In this document: piece after piece, positions 46,501 through 57,938 of the stretch
Position numbering within the stretch: position 1 is the first letter of the stretch
How the letters are laid out: each line of letters begins with the position of its first letter
Made by a program: the position numbers and the translations under genes
Notes under the pieces: generated by a model
The model's database searches: none
Seen by the model: only the letters and a program-made list of their open reading frames with translations
Told to the model about the DNA's origin: nothing
Source of the DNA: Oenanthe sinensis
Taxonomy: Eukaryota; Streptophyta; Magnoliopsida; Apiales; Apiaceae
Assembly: GCA_028671895.1 (NCBI GenBank)
Contig: CM053809.1
Coordinates: forward strand, 37,609,501 to 37,673,500
DNA length: 64,000 nt
Direction of reading: 5' to 3'

Positions 46501-49500
46501 TCCTTCCTAATACAGTCTTAACTCTTCAATACTTAACCAAGAGACAGTTCAATATACTTCAACCAGATAATAAAGCAAAGAGTTGGCATGCATTTACCTC
46601 TCCCAACTGATCTAAGACTAGTAGCATATAACCGCTGTGCATTATCACGAATAGCAACCTCCACCTGAAAGACACGGAGAATTTTACTCCCAAAAAATAC
46701 AATGACATTACAGAAGTATAATGAAGTAATGATGAATCATAAAGATTATCACTTTGTTCTCTGTCAATTTCAGAAATATAATCATCAACTGCAGATGATG
46801 ATTGTCAACAGCCTATAACCTCAGATGATGCATGGACATCGATAGATTTAAAAAGCAAAGTTAATGTTTATTGTCTGATGACATTCAAATACCTGAGCGT
46901 CAGTGACCTTAAAGACACGTTTCCAAGGTAGAAGGAAGCTTGATGCTTCACCAAATACTAGAGTTGAGACATATATCAGCTTTTGAAATGCCTGTAGGAA
47001 ACAAACTTCAGGCCCAGAACAACAGATACAAAAATCGTCACGAGAATTGAGAAAAGAACAATAAAACCTACCCTACGCTGCTCCAAATCACCATCACGGT
47101 CACCAGTTTCTAGCCTTTGTCTGAAAATTCGCCTACCAATCTGAGCAACAAACAAGCAGGAGGGTTTCAGGTAATCAAATTACAGTTTAAGATCACTACA
47201 ATGTATTTGTTCAGCATAAGGGCACAAATACTGGAAAGATACCTCCATGTGCATGGAAGCAGCATCTGGATCATCGATGCCCAAAGCATTTTTAAATTTA
47301 ATAATAGTTTCAGCTTCATCCCCTCTAAGTTCTTCACTTCCAGGAGGAATCACAGAAGAAACATACCTTGCAAATCAATGCTTACAAACTTCAATAGGAA
47401 TCATACGTATTAACTTATAAAATATAGAAGTTACAGTAGAGCCCAAAAATTTAGAAATAATAATTCACTAACATGCATACATTTAGGAAATAGCATAGCA
47501 AGGGCATAATAAAAAGATGCTAAATTTGTATGTCAAAATAAAATGCCCCACAACATCAACTTACCGGCAATATATGTCAGATAGTTCTGCAGTAAATGCC
47601 TCGTCCTGTTTGCTAACACCGTATCTGGCAGATTGGGCGAAAAGAAGAGAAGGAATAAGCATAATTACTGTGTGCGTGTAAGTGAGAGACAAAAAAAGAG
47701 AGATTAGAGGGAATCCATTATAGTGACGAAATATAAACAAAATATTTAACGTAAACAGACAAAAGAGAAACTCAGATACAAGCTTAAGAGTGCATGCATT
47801 AAACATATACTGATATATTATTACAGTAATTTCCCAGTGGACCAATTGTGCATGTATCTTTCATGAATTTAAGATACACTTGTCACCATAGTAGTGAAGG
47901 ACTGAAGGTGAACCTTGTGCTCTTCGAAAACATGTATTAAAGATTTTGGTCATCAAAAAATTAATAACAAATCCAAACCAGCCTTTAAATCACGTTGTTT
48001 CTCAAGGTAAGGCACATAATCTAGGATCATGATAATTTAGATAAGAAGGTAGAGTAGAGGTAAGTTATCAGAATCCTGTACCAAAAGGGTGCTGAAATGA
48101 GACTTTTCCCAGTAGCCGACAATCGACATCCAGGATTAAAATGGGGGATCACGCTAGCATAGCGAAAACAGGGAAGATTTTGAATTTAGTCATCCTTTAC
48201 GGTTTACATTGCTAATATATTTGTAGGGGTGTAGTGCAATATTTTAATGTAGCACTGAGATGCTGATTTCACGGTAGTTCTGTGTGGGTGTATGGAGAGA
48301 TAAGGCTACATGGATGGATGCTAAATCCGTATTTTCAGTTGCTGCATTGTGTGTTGTGATAATATAGAGATTGGTTTAAGCTGTTTACGATTTAGGCATC
48401 TTTTGTTTCCACAATGTTTCACTAAACAAAATTTGAAATTGTTGGGGGAATACAAGAGTGTATGGTTAATTATGATGTAGGCAAACTTACATAGAAAATT
48501 AGTCATTGTAATAATCACCATAAGTAGGACTTGCCAAGGGAAGGTAGGCAAGCAACTCGCATTATTGCCAACCCTTGAACTTCCTACTTACATAAAATCA
48601 AACGATATACAGTAATAAGTTTCTACTCACATGGAAACTTGTATTCATCCAAGCTAGATCAAAAAAATATAAGTGTTAGTATAGTGGTTTTAGTATGCCT
48701 AGTGTATACTCTCAAGCTACTGGTGGTACATGTTTTCAGGAGTTGAGAGGTGCGGCTATGTGATACCCACACATACTCCATAGTACATGACTCTTAGCAG
48801 GCTAAGGTGGCTCTAAGATTAAAGCTGAGGGGAATTGTAGTTGGACACAGGGTGACTTGTCTTTGATACTGTGATCACTTTGGCAGAATTATGTAATGCA
48901 AAGTCAGTTTTCACACCAGAGCGTGCTCCCTGGTTTACCATAGAAATGGCAGGGAAGTAAGACAGAGGTAAAATCAACTCCTCTTTCACTCACATAAGTT
49001 GGACGGAGGTAAAGGAAAGCAAGTAAACGAGGTTAAAAATATGTTTCAAATCCAGAAAATTTGCATTCTTTCTTCATCTTTTTTCAATATTCACAGCCCC
49101 TCTCGATTCACACTTCATACAAACATGGGAGCACAAAAGCAAAATTCACTTTCAAGTTCCATCTGCTTTCGCTCCTAAAAGTAATTGGAACCAGAGTGGT
49201 GAAGTGTTGTACCTTGGCATTTAACTAATTGCAGGCATGATATGGGAGGTTGACTGGCATATTTTGCTTCTACTTTTATTTGTTGTTCTGGCCTCTAGAG
49301 GTGTCTTGACAAGTCCTTTGCACTACAGTCGGGAGGCATCATGCTTACTAGCATTGGCTAAATAATAATATATAGTTCTAAATGAATAAAATTTGAGTAG
49401 AATGCAAAACACAAGCATTGGCTATTAATCAAACATAACAAGCAAATTATAACAAAAATGTTCACATAATTAAACATGACAAGTTAATCATCACACGACA

Positions 49501-50103
49501 CGACACGACAATTAGCAGTAAATCAAATGCAGGAACAAATTAACTTAACACTCACTTATCAGCAATAGCTTGAACATCTTCCTTTGTCAACGCCAACGGA
49601 TCACGACAATCAGCAGCATAATTATGCAAATTGAGCGCAGCAACTTCCGGAACAGACGAATTCAACGCATACACAACCCCCGCACCAGCAGCTCCAAGCG
49701 CCACAGCACCAGCAATACTAGCATTTCGTGTCCCTCCAATCCGTAAACCCAGTCCATAACCAGCAGCCACGGCGCCAGCAAAAACAACAACCGAAGCGAT
49801 TAACCTAACCGAAGCCGACATTGAATCGACGACCGATTGGAGTCCTGTGAGCTCCTTCTTGTCGCCGAACACATTGGCGGGTGTTGGAGATTGGGGAGAT
49901 GATGAGGCGGAGCATCGGACGGTGGAGATTAGTTTGAGTTTGAGTTTGAGGTTGTAGGTGTGATGTTTTTTAGAGAGAGAAAGTGAGGAGGGTTTAGTAG
50001 AGAGAGAAAGTGGGGGTTTGAAACGGAGGGGGGTTCTAGGGTTTAGAAATGGAGTGAATAGGAGGTGAGGAGATGTGTGTGTTAGTAGAATTGACGAGTT
50101 CAT
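40559..50103 (-). CDS. TIC110: TIC110, chloroplast inner-envelope protein-import component
   Basis: Fifteen exons on the minus strand: 49556-50103, 47565-47624, 47243-47366, 47072-47140, 46893-46991, 46598-46664, 45989-46053, 45814-45908, 45101-45225, 44901-45001, 43914-44130, 43058-43212, 42070-42195, 40914-41882, 40559-40804. All are GT-AG and the phases close, giving 1021 residues, about the length of other TIC110s. Residues 1 to about 65 are a Ser/Thr/Lys-rich chloroplast transit peptide. Two membrane helices follow (about 101-120 and 128-147), then a long helical stromal domain with REAETITLDVTSKVYRKRL, TGEVTRIPFGAQITTKKDD, QLGGILGLTDKEIVEVH, AEVILADGQLTKNKIEQL and the C-terminal EEEFVF. 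TIC110 binds arriving preproteins and docks stromal chaperones (Hsp93, Cpn60) at the inner envelope. It is normally single-copy and essential. The first intron is 1.9 kb. The leader carries an AC repeat. Confidence 0.96.
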
Positions 50104-50116
50104 TGCTTTGTGTTTT

Positions 50117-50140
50117 GTGTGTGTGTGTGTGTGTGTGTGT
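50117..50140. repeat. (GT)n microsatellite in the TIC110 5' leader
   Basis: Twelve GT units on the plus strand, (AC)12 in the TIC110 transcript sense, ending 14 bases upstream of the ATG. The rest of the leader in transcript sense is a pyrimidine-rich CTCCTCCTCC stretch. Confidence 0.9.
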
Positions 50141-52502
50141 AAATGGAGTGGAGGAGGAGGAGAAAGGGGATAGGGGTGTTGGGGAAGATGGACAAGGGGT
50201 GGGGGCGGAGAAACAGATAGAATGAAAATACTAGTAAATGATTTGTTTGTTTTGGCTTCTTATTTGTTTTTCTGGACTGTGTATTGCTTTTGGCCCTCTT
50301 TAGACCCAAAACTAACTACTTCATGCTTACTTTTATTTTAATATCTAATTTTAAATTAATATTATAACAAATTTATATATTTTGTATTTATATACTATTT
50401 ACGTGTTTGAAGATTAAAAAAATAAATTATTAATGTAAATTTTCTAATTTTTAGTATATGAAGTTAAACATGAAATATTACTATAATATCATGTTTTTAT
50501 AACAGTTCAGTTCGACATTGAAATATATAAAATATATCAGTCGAATAATGATTAGTTTATGGGTTATTTAAGTTGTTACATTTTGGGCAATGTATTCTGG
50601 AATTACTTGTGATGTATATTCGAAATAGGTTCAAAATTCACATGTATGTTATCAGAGTCGATTCTAAAAAATTAATTCCAAGTTGTCGAAAATGAGAAAC
50701 ACAAAAGTCAATATTATTATCACATAACAGTATAAAAAATCTGGAAGTATGAATAATTATTTCGTAATAATTAAAGAGGTACGATCTAGGCATATGAGTT
50801 ATTTGTTCGTCTAGCGAGGATTTGAGAAATTTAAGTACGAGAATGTGTAACATTTCAATTCTATGTAAAAAAATATGAAAATTGTAGTTCATTATATAAG
50901 ATAGAGTAATATTATTAACTTTAACAACAAATCATAATCTTTTAAGACTTATTTGTAATACGAATTCGAGAATTGATCCCATTTCAAAAAAAAACTCTTA
51001 TTTTAATTTGAATTGTCATAATTTTTATAACGATGCTTGAGTATTTAAATTAAACATGCATACAATATGAATGTGTTTTCTCCAATTAACTTTTGTTTTA
51101 TATTTTAAATTTGAATTTTGATGTTATAATTTATTTATATTTTAATATGTGCATGAAATTTAGGCTCTGTTTAGAACTGTTGAAAATTGTTATACTGTGA
51201 GGAAAAATAAAAGTTTTAGGAAAATCAGATCATTGTTTAGTGTTTTTTTTATTTGTGCATATTTTTATATATAATATATAAAGATAATATTATTTTTTAT
51301 AGATTTGATGATAAAAACTTATAAATACCTCCTACAAAAGCCGAAAAATAGTTTTTTTTCAAAAATACGAGGGACGTGCCAAAACCACTTTTCCGGCTGA
51401 TTGAAAATTGAGTAATTGAGTATTAATATAAATGAAATTTATATAATATATCTCAAATTAATGGAGTAGTTTATTAATATATCATGTTTTATTCAACAAT
51501 TATAAATATGTCTCATTGTTAACTTTTAACTCATGTTTAACTTATCTAAATATAATTAAGTTATAAATATTAATATTTGTTTATTAGATATAACTAGAAT
51601 GCACATGATGCAATACATAATTAGGTTTTCCATTATAATCTTATAAAATACAGCATATTACTGATATTTATTCTATTATTTGAAGATTAAAATATCTATA
51701 TAGGAGTATCATTATCAGGATCCATGACAAATGCCAAGAAAGAAATGAGAAAGTCAACTATCAGAAAGAAAACATATTGGGGACCTTTATAGATTCAGAC
51801 AGTGGCTTAAAGATAGATCAAGGGTAGCACTAGTTAGACATTAGACATTCTTCACTTAAGTTTTGTTACGAAGAATATAAACCGCTCTTAAACAAAATCC
51901 TTCTTAATTTTGTACTAAGTGAATATGTGAATCTTAATCTTGTTATATTGTTCGAAATAATAGTTTAACATCCAGGGCTTCTAAAATTGAATTTAGGATA
52001 TATTTATAAATATAATTATAAATGGGATATATTAATTAATTAATTTTTAAAATGGGATATATTAGAAAAAATCCTTTACTTTATTCATTTGTTTGGGTGT
52101 AAATGTTATATATGTTATTTAAAAATAATAAACTAGTGAAATTAATTATGATTACTTTAAAATTGGTAAAATTTTGAATTTAGGATATACAATATTTATA
52201 AATACAATTATAAATGGCTGTAAATCAATTTTTAAAATGGAATATATTAGAAAAAACCCTAATATAAATGGTGAATTTGAAGCAGAATATAAATCCCAAA
52301 AATGAATTACTCTACACTAAAAATCACATCTTAAATTCCAAAAAGTCCGTATTACGTCAATTTCAGTGAAAGATCCAAACCCGAAACACACACAGTGTTA
52401 CTTGCACTCCGTGTCACACTTGTCCTCTTCCTTTTCTTGCAACTACCTTTATATATTCTCTTATAAACACAAATCTCAAACTCAATTCCACCCAATTTCA
52501 CA
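50141..52502. other. Divergent intergenic region, TIC110 to carrier gene
   Basis: The region lies between two head-to-head genes and so holds both promoters. The left 150 bases are the GC-richer TIC110 leader. A TTATATATTC at about 52449-52458 lies 45 bases upstream of the carrier ATG. At about 51170-51390 a segment starting GGCTCTGTTTAGAAC resembles a Harbinger-type MITE end, but I cannot match its right end. Confidence 0.5.
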
Positions 52503-54892
52503 ATGTCAGAAGCAAGCAAAGAAGCCCCCAAGGCCATTCCAATCCCACCCTACATGAAAGCCATTTCAGGGTCCATTGGTGGAATCGTAGAAGCCTCATG
52601 TTTACAACCCATCGATGTTATTAAAACCCGGTTGCAACTCGACCGCTCTGGTTCATACAAGGGTATAATTCATTGTGGTAACACTGTTGTTAAGAGCGAA
52701 GGTGTTCGAGCTTTGTGGAAGGGATTGACTCCGTTTGCTACTCATTTGACACTCAAGTACGCGTTGCGAATGGGTTCCAATGCTGTGCTTCAGAGTGCTT
52801 TTAAGGATCAAGAAACCGGGTTTATTAGTAATAAAGGGAGGCTTGTTTCGGGTTTCGGTGCTGGTGTTCTTGAAGCTCTTGTTGTTGTCACCCCTTTCGA
52901 GGTTTTCCTGATTTTATGTAGTTTTTTCATATATGCACACTAGTTTTGTTTGAAATGTATGCACTTGTAAGATGCTGAGGTAATTGAGTTTTAGTCGTAT
53001 AAATGGGAATCCAAGTAGGAGCATAATCTCGAGTAATCAACATTTTTTCTCACTGAATTTTAAAAGTTGAATACAAAGTGGAATCTTATGGTAATACTAA
53101 TACATACAGTTATAGATTTTAAAGGCCAACTAATATTTCTACCCCTTTTCCGGTTAGCTTTGGTACTAAACTGTTTGTATTTTTGACCTGATTGTATGGA
53201 AATGTATATACTGTAGAGGTTTCGTTGGAAGGCATGCGCAGTAGGTGGATGGATGGTAGTTTGTCTGTGTTTACTCTTTCTTGTAAATGGTAGTTGAAGG
53301 AGCATATTTTGGAGAAGAATTAATGTGGTGTTTGGTTAGGATGAAGAAATTGGGAGGGAAGGGGCTGAAATTTGTACTATATCAGGGGTAAATATTGAAT
53401 TCTATGGTAATATATAAAGTTAACAAATTTTTGCCAAATTGACTATGATAACTAACTGCCAACTAATATACAGCAGTGAATATTATGTAGACGCCTTAAC
53501 GGAATCTCCATGAAGAGCTAGGGTCTAGGTTTTGACAGCTGCAAGAGTCAATAAAATTTTAATCATAGTCATCTTTGCCATGGGAACAAAGGTTTAAAAG
53601 TAATCGATACCTGCATTTGTGAAAACCTTTAGGCCGCTAATTTGGCTTTGTATCTAACTAGGTTGCCATCAGCTTCATTTTTGACTAACTGCATAGTTCG
53701 TAATTTTCTTGTTAGCTTATAGATTCCAAAATGAAAATATTTTAATTTTTTTACGATCCAGGATAAAACTTGAGAAGATGGAGAACTAGACTTAAATATT
53801 AAGGAAATTCAAAGAATTTTGAAGCAGTGACTAATAAACCGAGGACATAAATGAGATCAAGTGGATAAATGTGATTTGTGTGTAGTTAGCAAAAAAAAAA
53901 GTGATTAGTGTGTTAGAGTCCGAGTTATTATTTTCCTACTTTCCCATCCTTTTCCTTTCTTCCTTTTGGTATCTATGTTTTTACTTTGTGTATAACAAGT
54001 ACTTGCATATATGAGCACACATGTCCTGATAATATATTACAAGGCTGTAGCGAGATGAAAGTTGAAATTCAGTCTGTAGCAGGATGTCTGCACGTCATGA
54101 TGCTAGAAATTTTTACATGGAGAGAGATCATAGGTTGATACCGTGATGGCTTAGGAATAGTTATAGAATGTCCACAGTGGATGGCCTTGTTTTGGTAGTT
54201 GGGCTCTCTAGAAGAATTTCTCAGAGTTAATTTCATGTAATTTTGGTATCTACTGCTGACATTGATTGGTTTCCAAATCATGTAGCTGTTAATTTCTTAT
54301 TACATCTATTCAAATCGTGTAACTGTTAATTTGTTATGACATATATTCATTACAGGTGGTGAAAATAAGACTGCAGCAGCAAAAAGGGCTAAGCCCTGAA
54401 CTTTTAAAGTACAAGGGGCCTATACACTGTGCTGGTGTAATTATACGCGAAGATGGCCTTCGTGGGCTCTGGGCAGGAGCTTCCCCAACTGTCATGCGGA
54501 ATGGGACAAACCAGGCTGCCATGTTCACTGCTAAGAATGCTTTTGACAAAATTTTGTGGAAGAAACATGAAGGCGATGGAAGAGTCCTGCTGCCATGGCA
54601 GTCTATGATTTCAGGATTTCTTGCCGGGACAGCTGGTCCAGTCTGCACGGGTCCATTTGATGTTGTAAAAACAAGGTTAATGGCTCAAAGTCGATCTGAA
54701 GGTGATATGAAGTATACGGGTATGTTTCACGCAATCAAAACAATCTATGCGGAGGAAGGTTTACGTGCCTTATGGAAGGGACTTTTGCCCCGGCTCATGA
54801 GGATACCACCCGGACAGGCAATTATGTGGGGTGTAGCTGATCAAGTTATTGGCTTCTATGAGAAAACTTACGTTAATAAAGCACCTTTATAG
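52503..54892 (+). CDS. SFC1: Mitochondrial succinate/fumarate carrier (SFC1-like)
   Basis: Two exons, 52503-52901 and 54356-54892 (GT-AG), give 311 residues, the normal length. It belongs to the mitochondrial carrier family: three repeats of about 100 residues, each with the PX[DE]XX[KR] signature. These are PIDVIK at 36-41, PFEVVK at 131-136 (split by the intron) and PFDVVK at 233-238, each followed by an amphipathic stretch and a [DE]GxxxLWKG-type motif (EGVRALWKG, DGLRGLWAG, EGLRALWKG). The whole sequence resembles the plant succinate/fumarate antiporter of the inner mitochondrial membrane, which links glyoxylate-cycle succinate to the mitochondrial TCA cycle during oil mobilisation. Substrate is inferred from similarity. 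The 1.45 kb intron contains nothing else I can recognise. Confidence 0.93.
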
Positions 54893-56970
54893 GTGTCATA
54901 TGTAACATTATTGAGATCTTAATTCCATTGCAAGCATGAAGGCCTTAAACATCTCTTTCCTCCAAGTATTCTAGTTGGACTAACCATCATCTTCAATCAC
55001 GCCCCAGGTACATGCTACATAATGGTTCAGCTCCAGTTGCTCTTCTCACCTTTATGTATAGAGATCTGGGCTCTGAATACATTCCTCCCATTATCTTTCT
55101 TTTTACTGAACTAAAAAGTTGTTCAATGATATTTGCATATATACGTTATTACTATAGATTCTGAGATAAGGGCATGCAAAAGAAGGAGAGAAGTCGAACA
55201 CGAATCTAATAATCTAAATATCCCAACCAACCTTTTATATCCACCTGACGCTTCACACCTCTCTCTAGTTGTCTAAATTACAGGTGCTTTTCTAGCTAAT
55301 CTAGATTCTAGCTCTCTGAATATTTTATCTTTAAGACCTCAAGTGTTTGGTGTTAAGTTTTTGTTCCTTTTTTTTGTTTACACTACTCGAGTTTAATTCT
55401 TCACAAGGCATAGGTCCCATTTACAGGGCTTCTGTCATTCTGATTATTTTTATCCTTTTAAAACAGTGTCTACTCTGATAAACCTCATGCATCCGACATG
55501 TAATTACTATAAGAGTTGGCAAGACGACTAGGTGAAGACTAATTTCGAATAATAATGTAACTATTATATGCATAGTTTAGGTTTGACATGTAATTATTCA
55601 AGTAGGTTACTTTAGTCTAGTTATTTGCGCATTCATAATATATATCTGTTGCATGACTCTTGTTTTTCCATGCATGGTTATTTTTAGTTTTTAGAGACGG
55701 TAGACTAGGAACCACAACTAGAGCTTTTACCTACTGTCTACCTAGTGTTGGCTTTGATGTTTTCTTTCTGCTTATTTTGGGTTAAGTTTTCTGGAAAGAC
55801 TATGATTTCTGCTTATAATGGGTTAATGTCATGTGGTTACCCAATTTTTTTTAAAATTTACTTTTGGCAATTTTGTAGTATAGGATACCACAATTTTGTA
55901 GTATAGGATACCAATATACTCATTTTGTTTTCAGACTGTAGTGTTTGCTGTACTCTGTATGACTCGCTGGAATCGTTAAAGTGATAATGTCGTATGCTCA
56001 TATGCTTGTCCTTTTCATTCCTGTTGCCACCTCCTTTCTCATTATATTTGAGACCTTGTGCTGTAGAAACTAGAAATAAATTTTATTTTGCATGAATGGC
56101 CGGATTTGTTTTCTCAATTGCATAATGTACATATATAGACAATGTTATGATTGCATTGGTGTAATTTAGACTTTTACTTAATCATGGTTGTATTCTAATG
56201 TAGTATGTTTCTTTGGGTGAGCAGTGTAGGAACCTACTGGTGCTACTGAAGAATCTGCCAGTCTAACCAATACTGAGCATTACAAGGCCACACATTCTTG
56301 CTGGTGAAGAGAGATGGTAACTTTACTAGGATTTTTTGACGATGAAAAAACCCGTCAATTTCTTTAAGTGTAGTTATTATATGAAGTAAGGTGTTAATGA
56401 ACATCTTAAATTACCGGTATTTATTTCATGTCATTTAGTTGAGGAGGTGACATGTTATGTATTAATTTTGCAAGGGGGCAGTGATATTTGCGAATATGTA
56501 CTTCATTCTATCATGCACGCTTAGTGTTATACTCTTTGAGATTATTATGGGAAATGCTACATTGAAAAACTGGAAGCTGTTCTTGAGATTACTATCAAGG
56601 ATTCATTTATTGAACCAAGAAAGAAAAGGGAGGGATCCAATCAAGAGTTTCTTAGAGACACCATCCTAGCTTAAACATGTGTGAAGACTTTTTATGGGCT
56701 TATGGGTCATAAATTATGCACGACGGTTAAGAAATAAAGAAGCTCTCTTTATATGTCCATTGGGCCGTGCAGTTTTGCCTTCTTAAATGTTTCTAAATAA
56801 TTAATTGATTTTTTGACAAATATAAATGTCCCGTTTGTCTGTCTGGACTTATAAACAGCTTATAAACTGAAAAAAAGTATTTAAAAAAAAGTAACTTATT
56901 ACTTATAAACTAAGCCAAACACCCCCAAAATGTTATCATTATCATATTTATAACTTATAAGTTATAAGAT
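54893..56970. other. 3' flank of carrier gene; intergenic
   Basis: The carrier's 3' UTR lies at the left. A later stretch at about 56220-56320 has GAGCAG/TGTAGG and GAAGAATCTGCCAG, which might be a spliced 3' UTR exon, but I cannot show this. A small open frame at 56481-56669 has no known features. Confidence 0.4.
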
Positions 56971-56973
56971 TAT

Positions 56974-57197
56974 GGCCCCGTTTGACTAGACTTAAATTTA
57001 AAATAAGTAATTTTTTTTAATTTTTTACATATTTTCAAAAAAAAAATTTAGATAAATATTTATTTTAGAATTTTAAAACCAAATATGATTTTCAAAATTG
57101 AAAATAAGTTACTTATTTTCAGAAAAAGTACATACATACTAACTTTTTCTGGAAATACGCACTTATTTCCAGCTTACAAGGCCATCCAAACGGGCAC
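56974..57197. mobile_element. Harbinger-like MITE, family A copy
   Basis: Ends are GGCCCCGTTTGACTAGAC and, reversed, GTGCCCGTTTGGATGGCC, with TAT on both sides. It shares long interior stretches (TTAAATTTAAAATAAGTAAT; ATATGATTTTCAAAATTGAA) with the element at 62478-62680, so both are copies of one family. Confidence 0.75.
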
Positions 57198-57938
57198 TAT
57201 ATCAACAATCAAACAAATTTGATCAAAATTCTCAATTAAATTTTTAAGTAATAATGGGAAAGTATGATTTCAAAACATATTTTATCAACCATATAATAAT
57301 AATAATGTAAAATAAAATAGAATTCTACAAATATCTATATTTCAATGAAACATATACAGTATATTTTATCGGGTGTAATAACTTAATTAATCCACACCCG
57401 ATAACAATTTATGTAAATCAATACAAATATGCTACAATCTACAACATCCCACTGATTCACATAAAATATAATATAGTAGCATATGTTAATTAAAGTTATA
57501 GAGATTGAAATGAAATAAAATTCCCATTCCCAAAAAAGAAAAAAAAGATGATTAAAATTAGATAAAAATATGATTATAATTAAAATTTGAAGGATGAAAA
57601 CCCTAATGTGAGGGAAAGGGGGGCGGTGAGTTAGTATTATATATAGAATACAAAGGCAAGACACAAACCCTAACGCTAACACTATCCATCGCCACCGCAC
57701 TTGCCCCCATCCCCTCACTCTATCTCTATTTCAAATTAGTCTAGTTTCAGACCAATCTTTCATTCATTTATATTAGCTATTAGCTATTAGCTATTAGCTA
57801 GCTTAATTTGTGGGTTAGTGTGCTTTTCTCATTTTCATCTTATTGTTTTGTTTTGCTAACAAATGAATGAATTAATTAACAATTGTTCCATTGCAGGTGT
57901 GGTGTGGTGTGGTGTGGTGTGATAAAGCTTGAAAGAAG
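57198..57938 (+). promoter_or_regulatory. EBP1 promoter and leader with telo-boxes
   Basis: Two telo-boxes (AAACCCTAA) lie at 57598-57606 and 57665-57673, flanking a TATATATA box at 57638-57645. Telo-boxes near the start site are typical of plant genes for translation and cell growth, fitting EBP1. A four-fold TTAGCTA repeat lies at about 57774-57801. CATTGCAG/GTGTGG at about 57888-57896 looks like the acceptor of an intron in the leader, followed by a (GGTGT)n repeat up to 57920. Confidence 0.6.
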
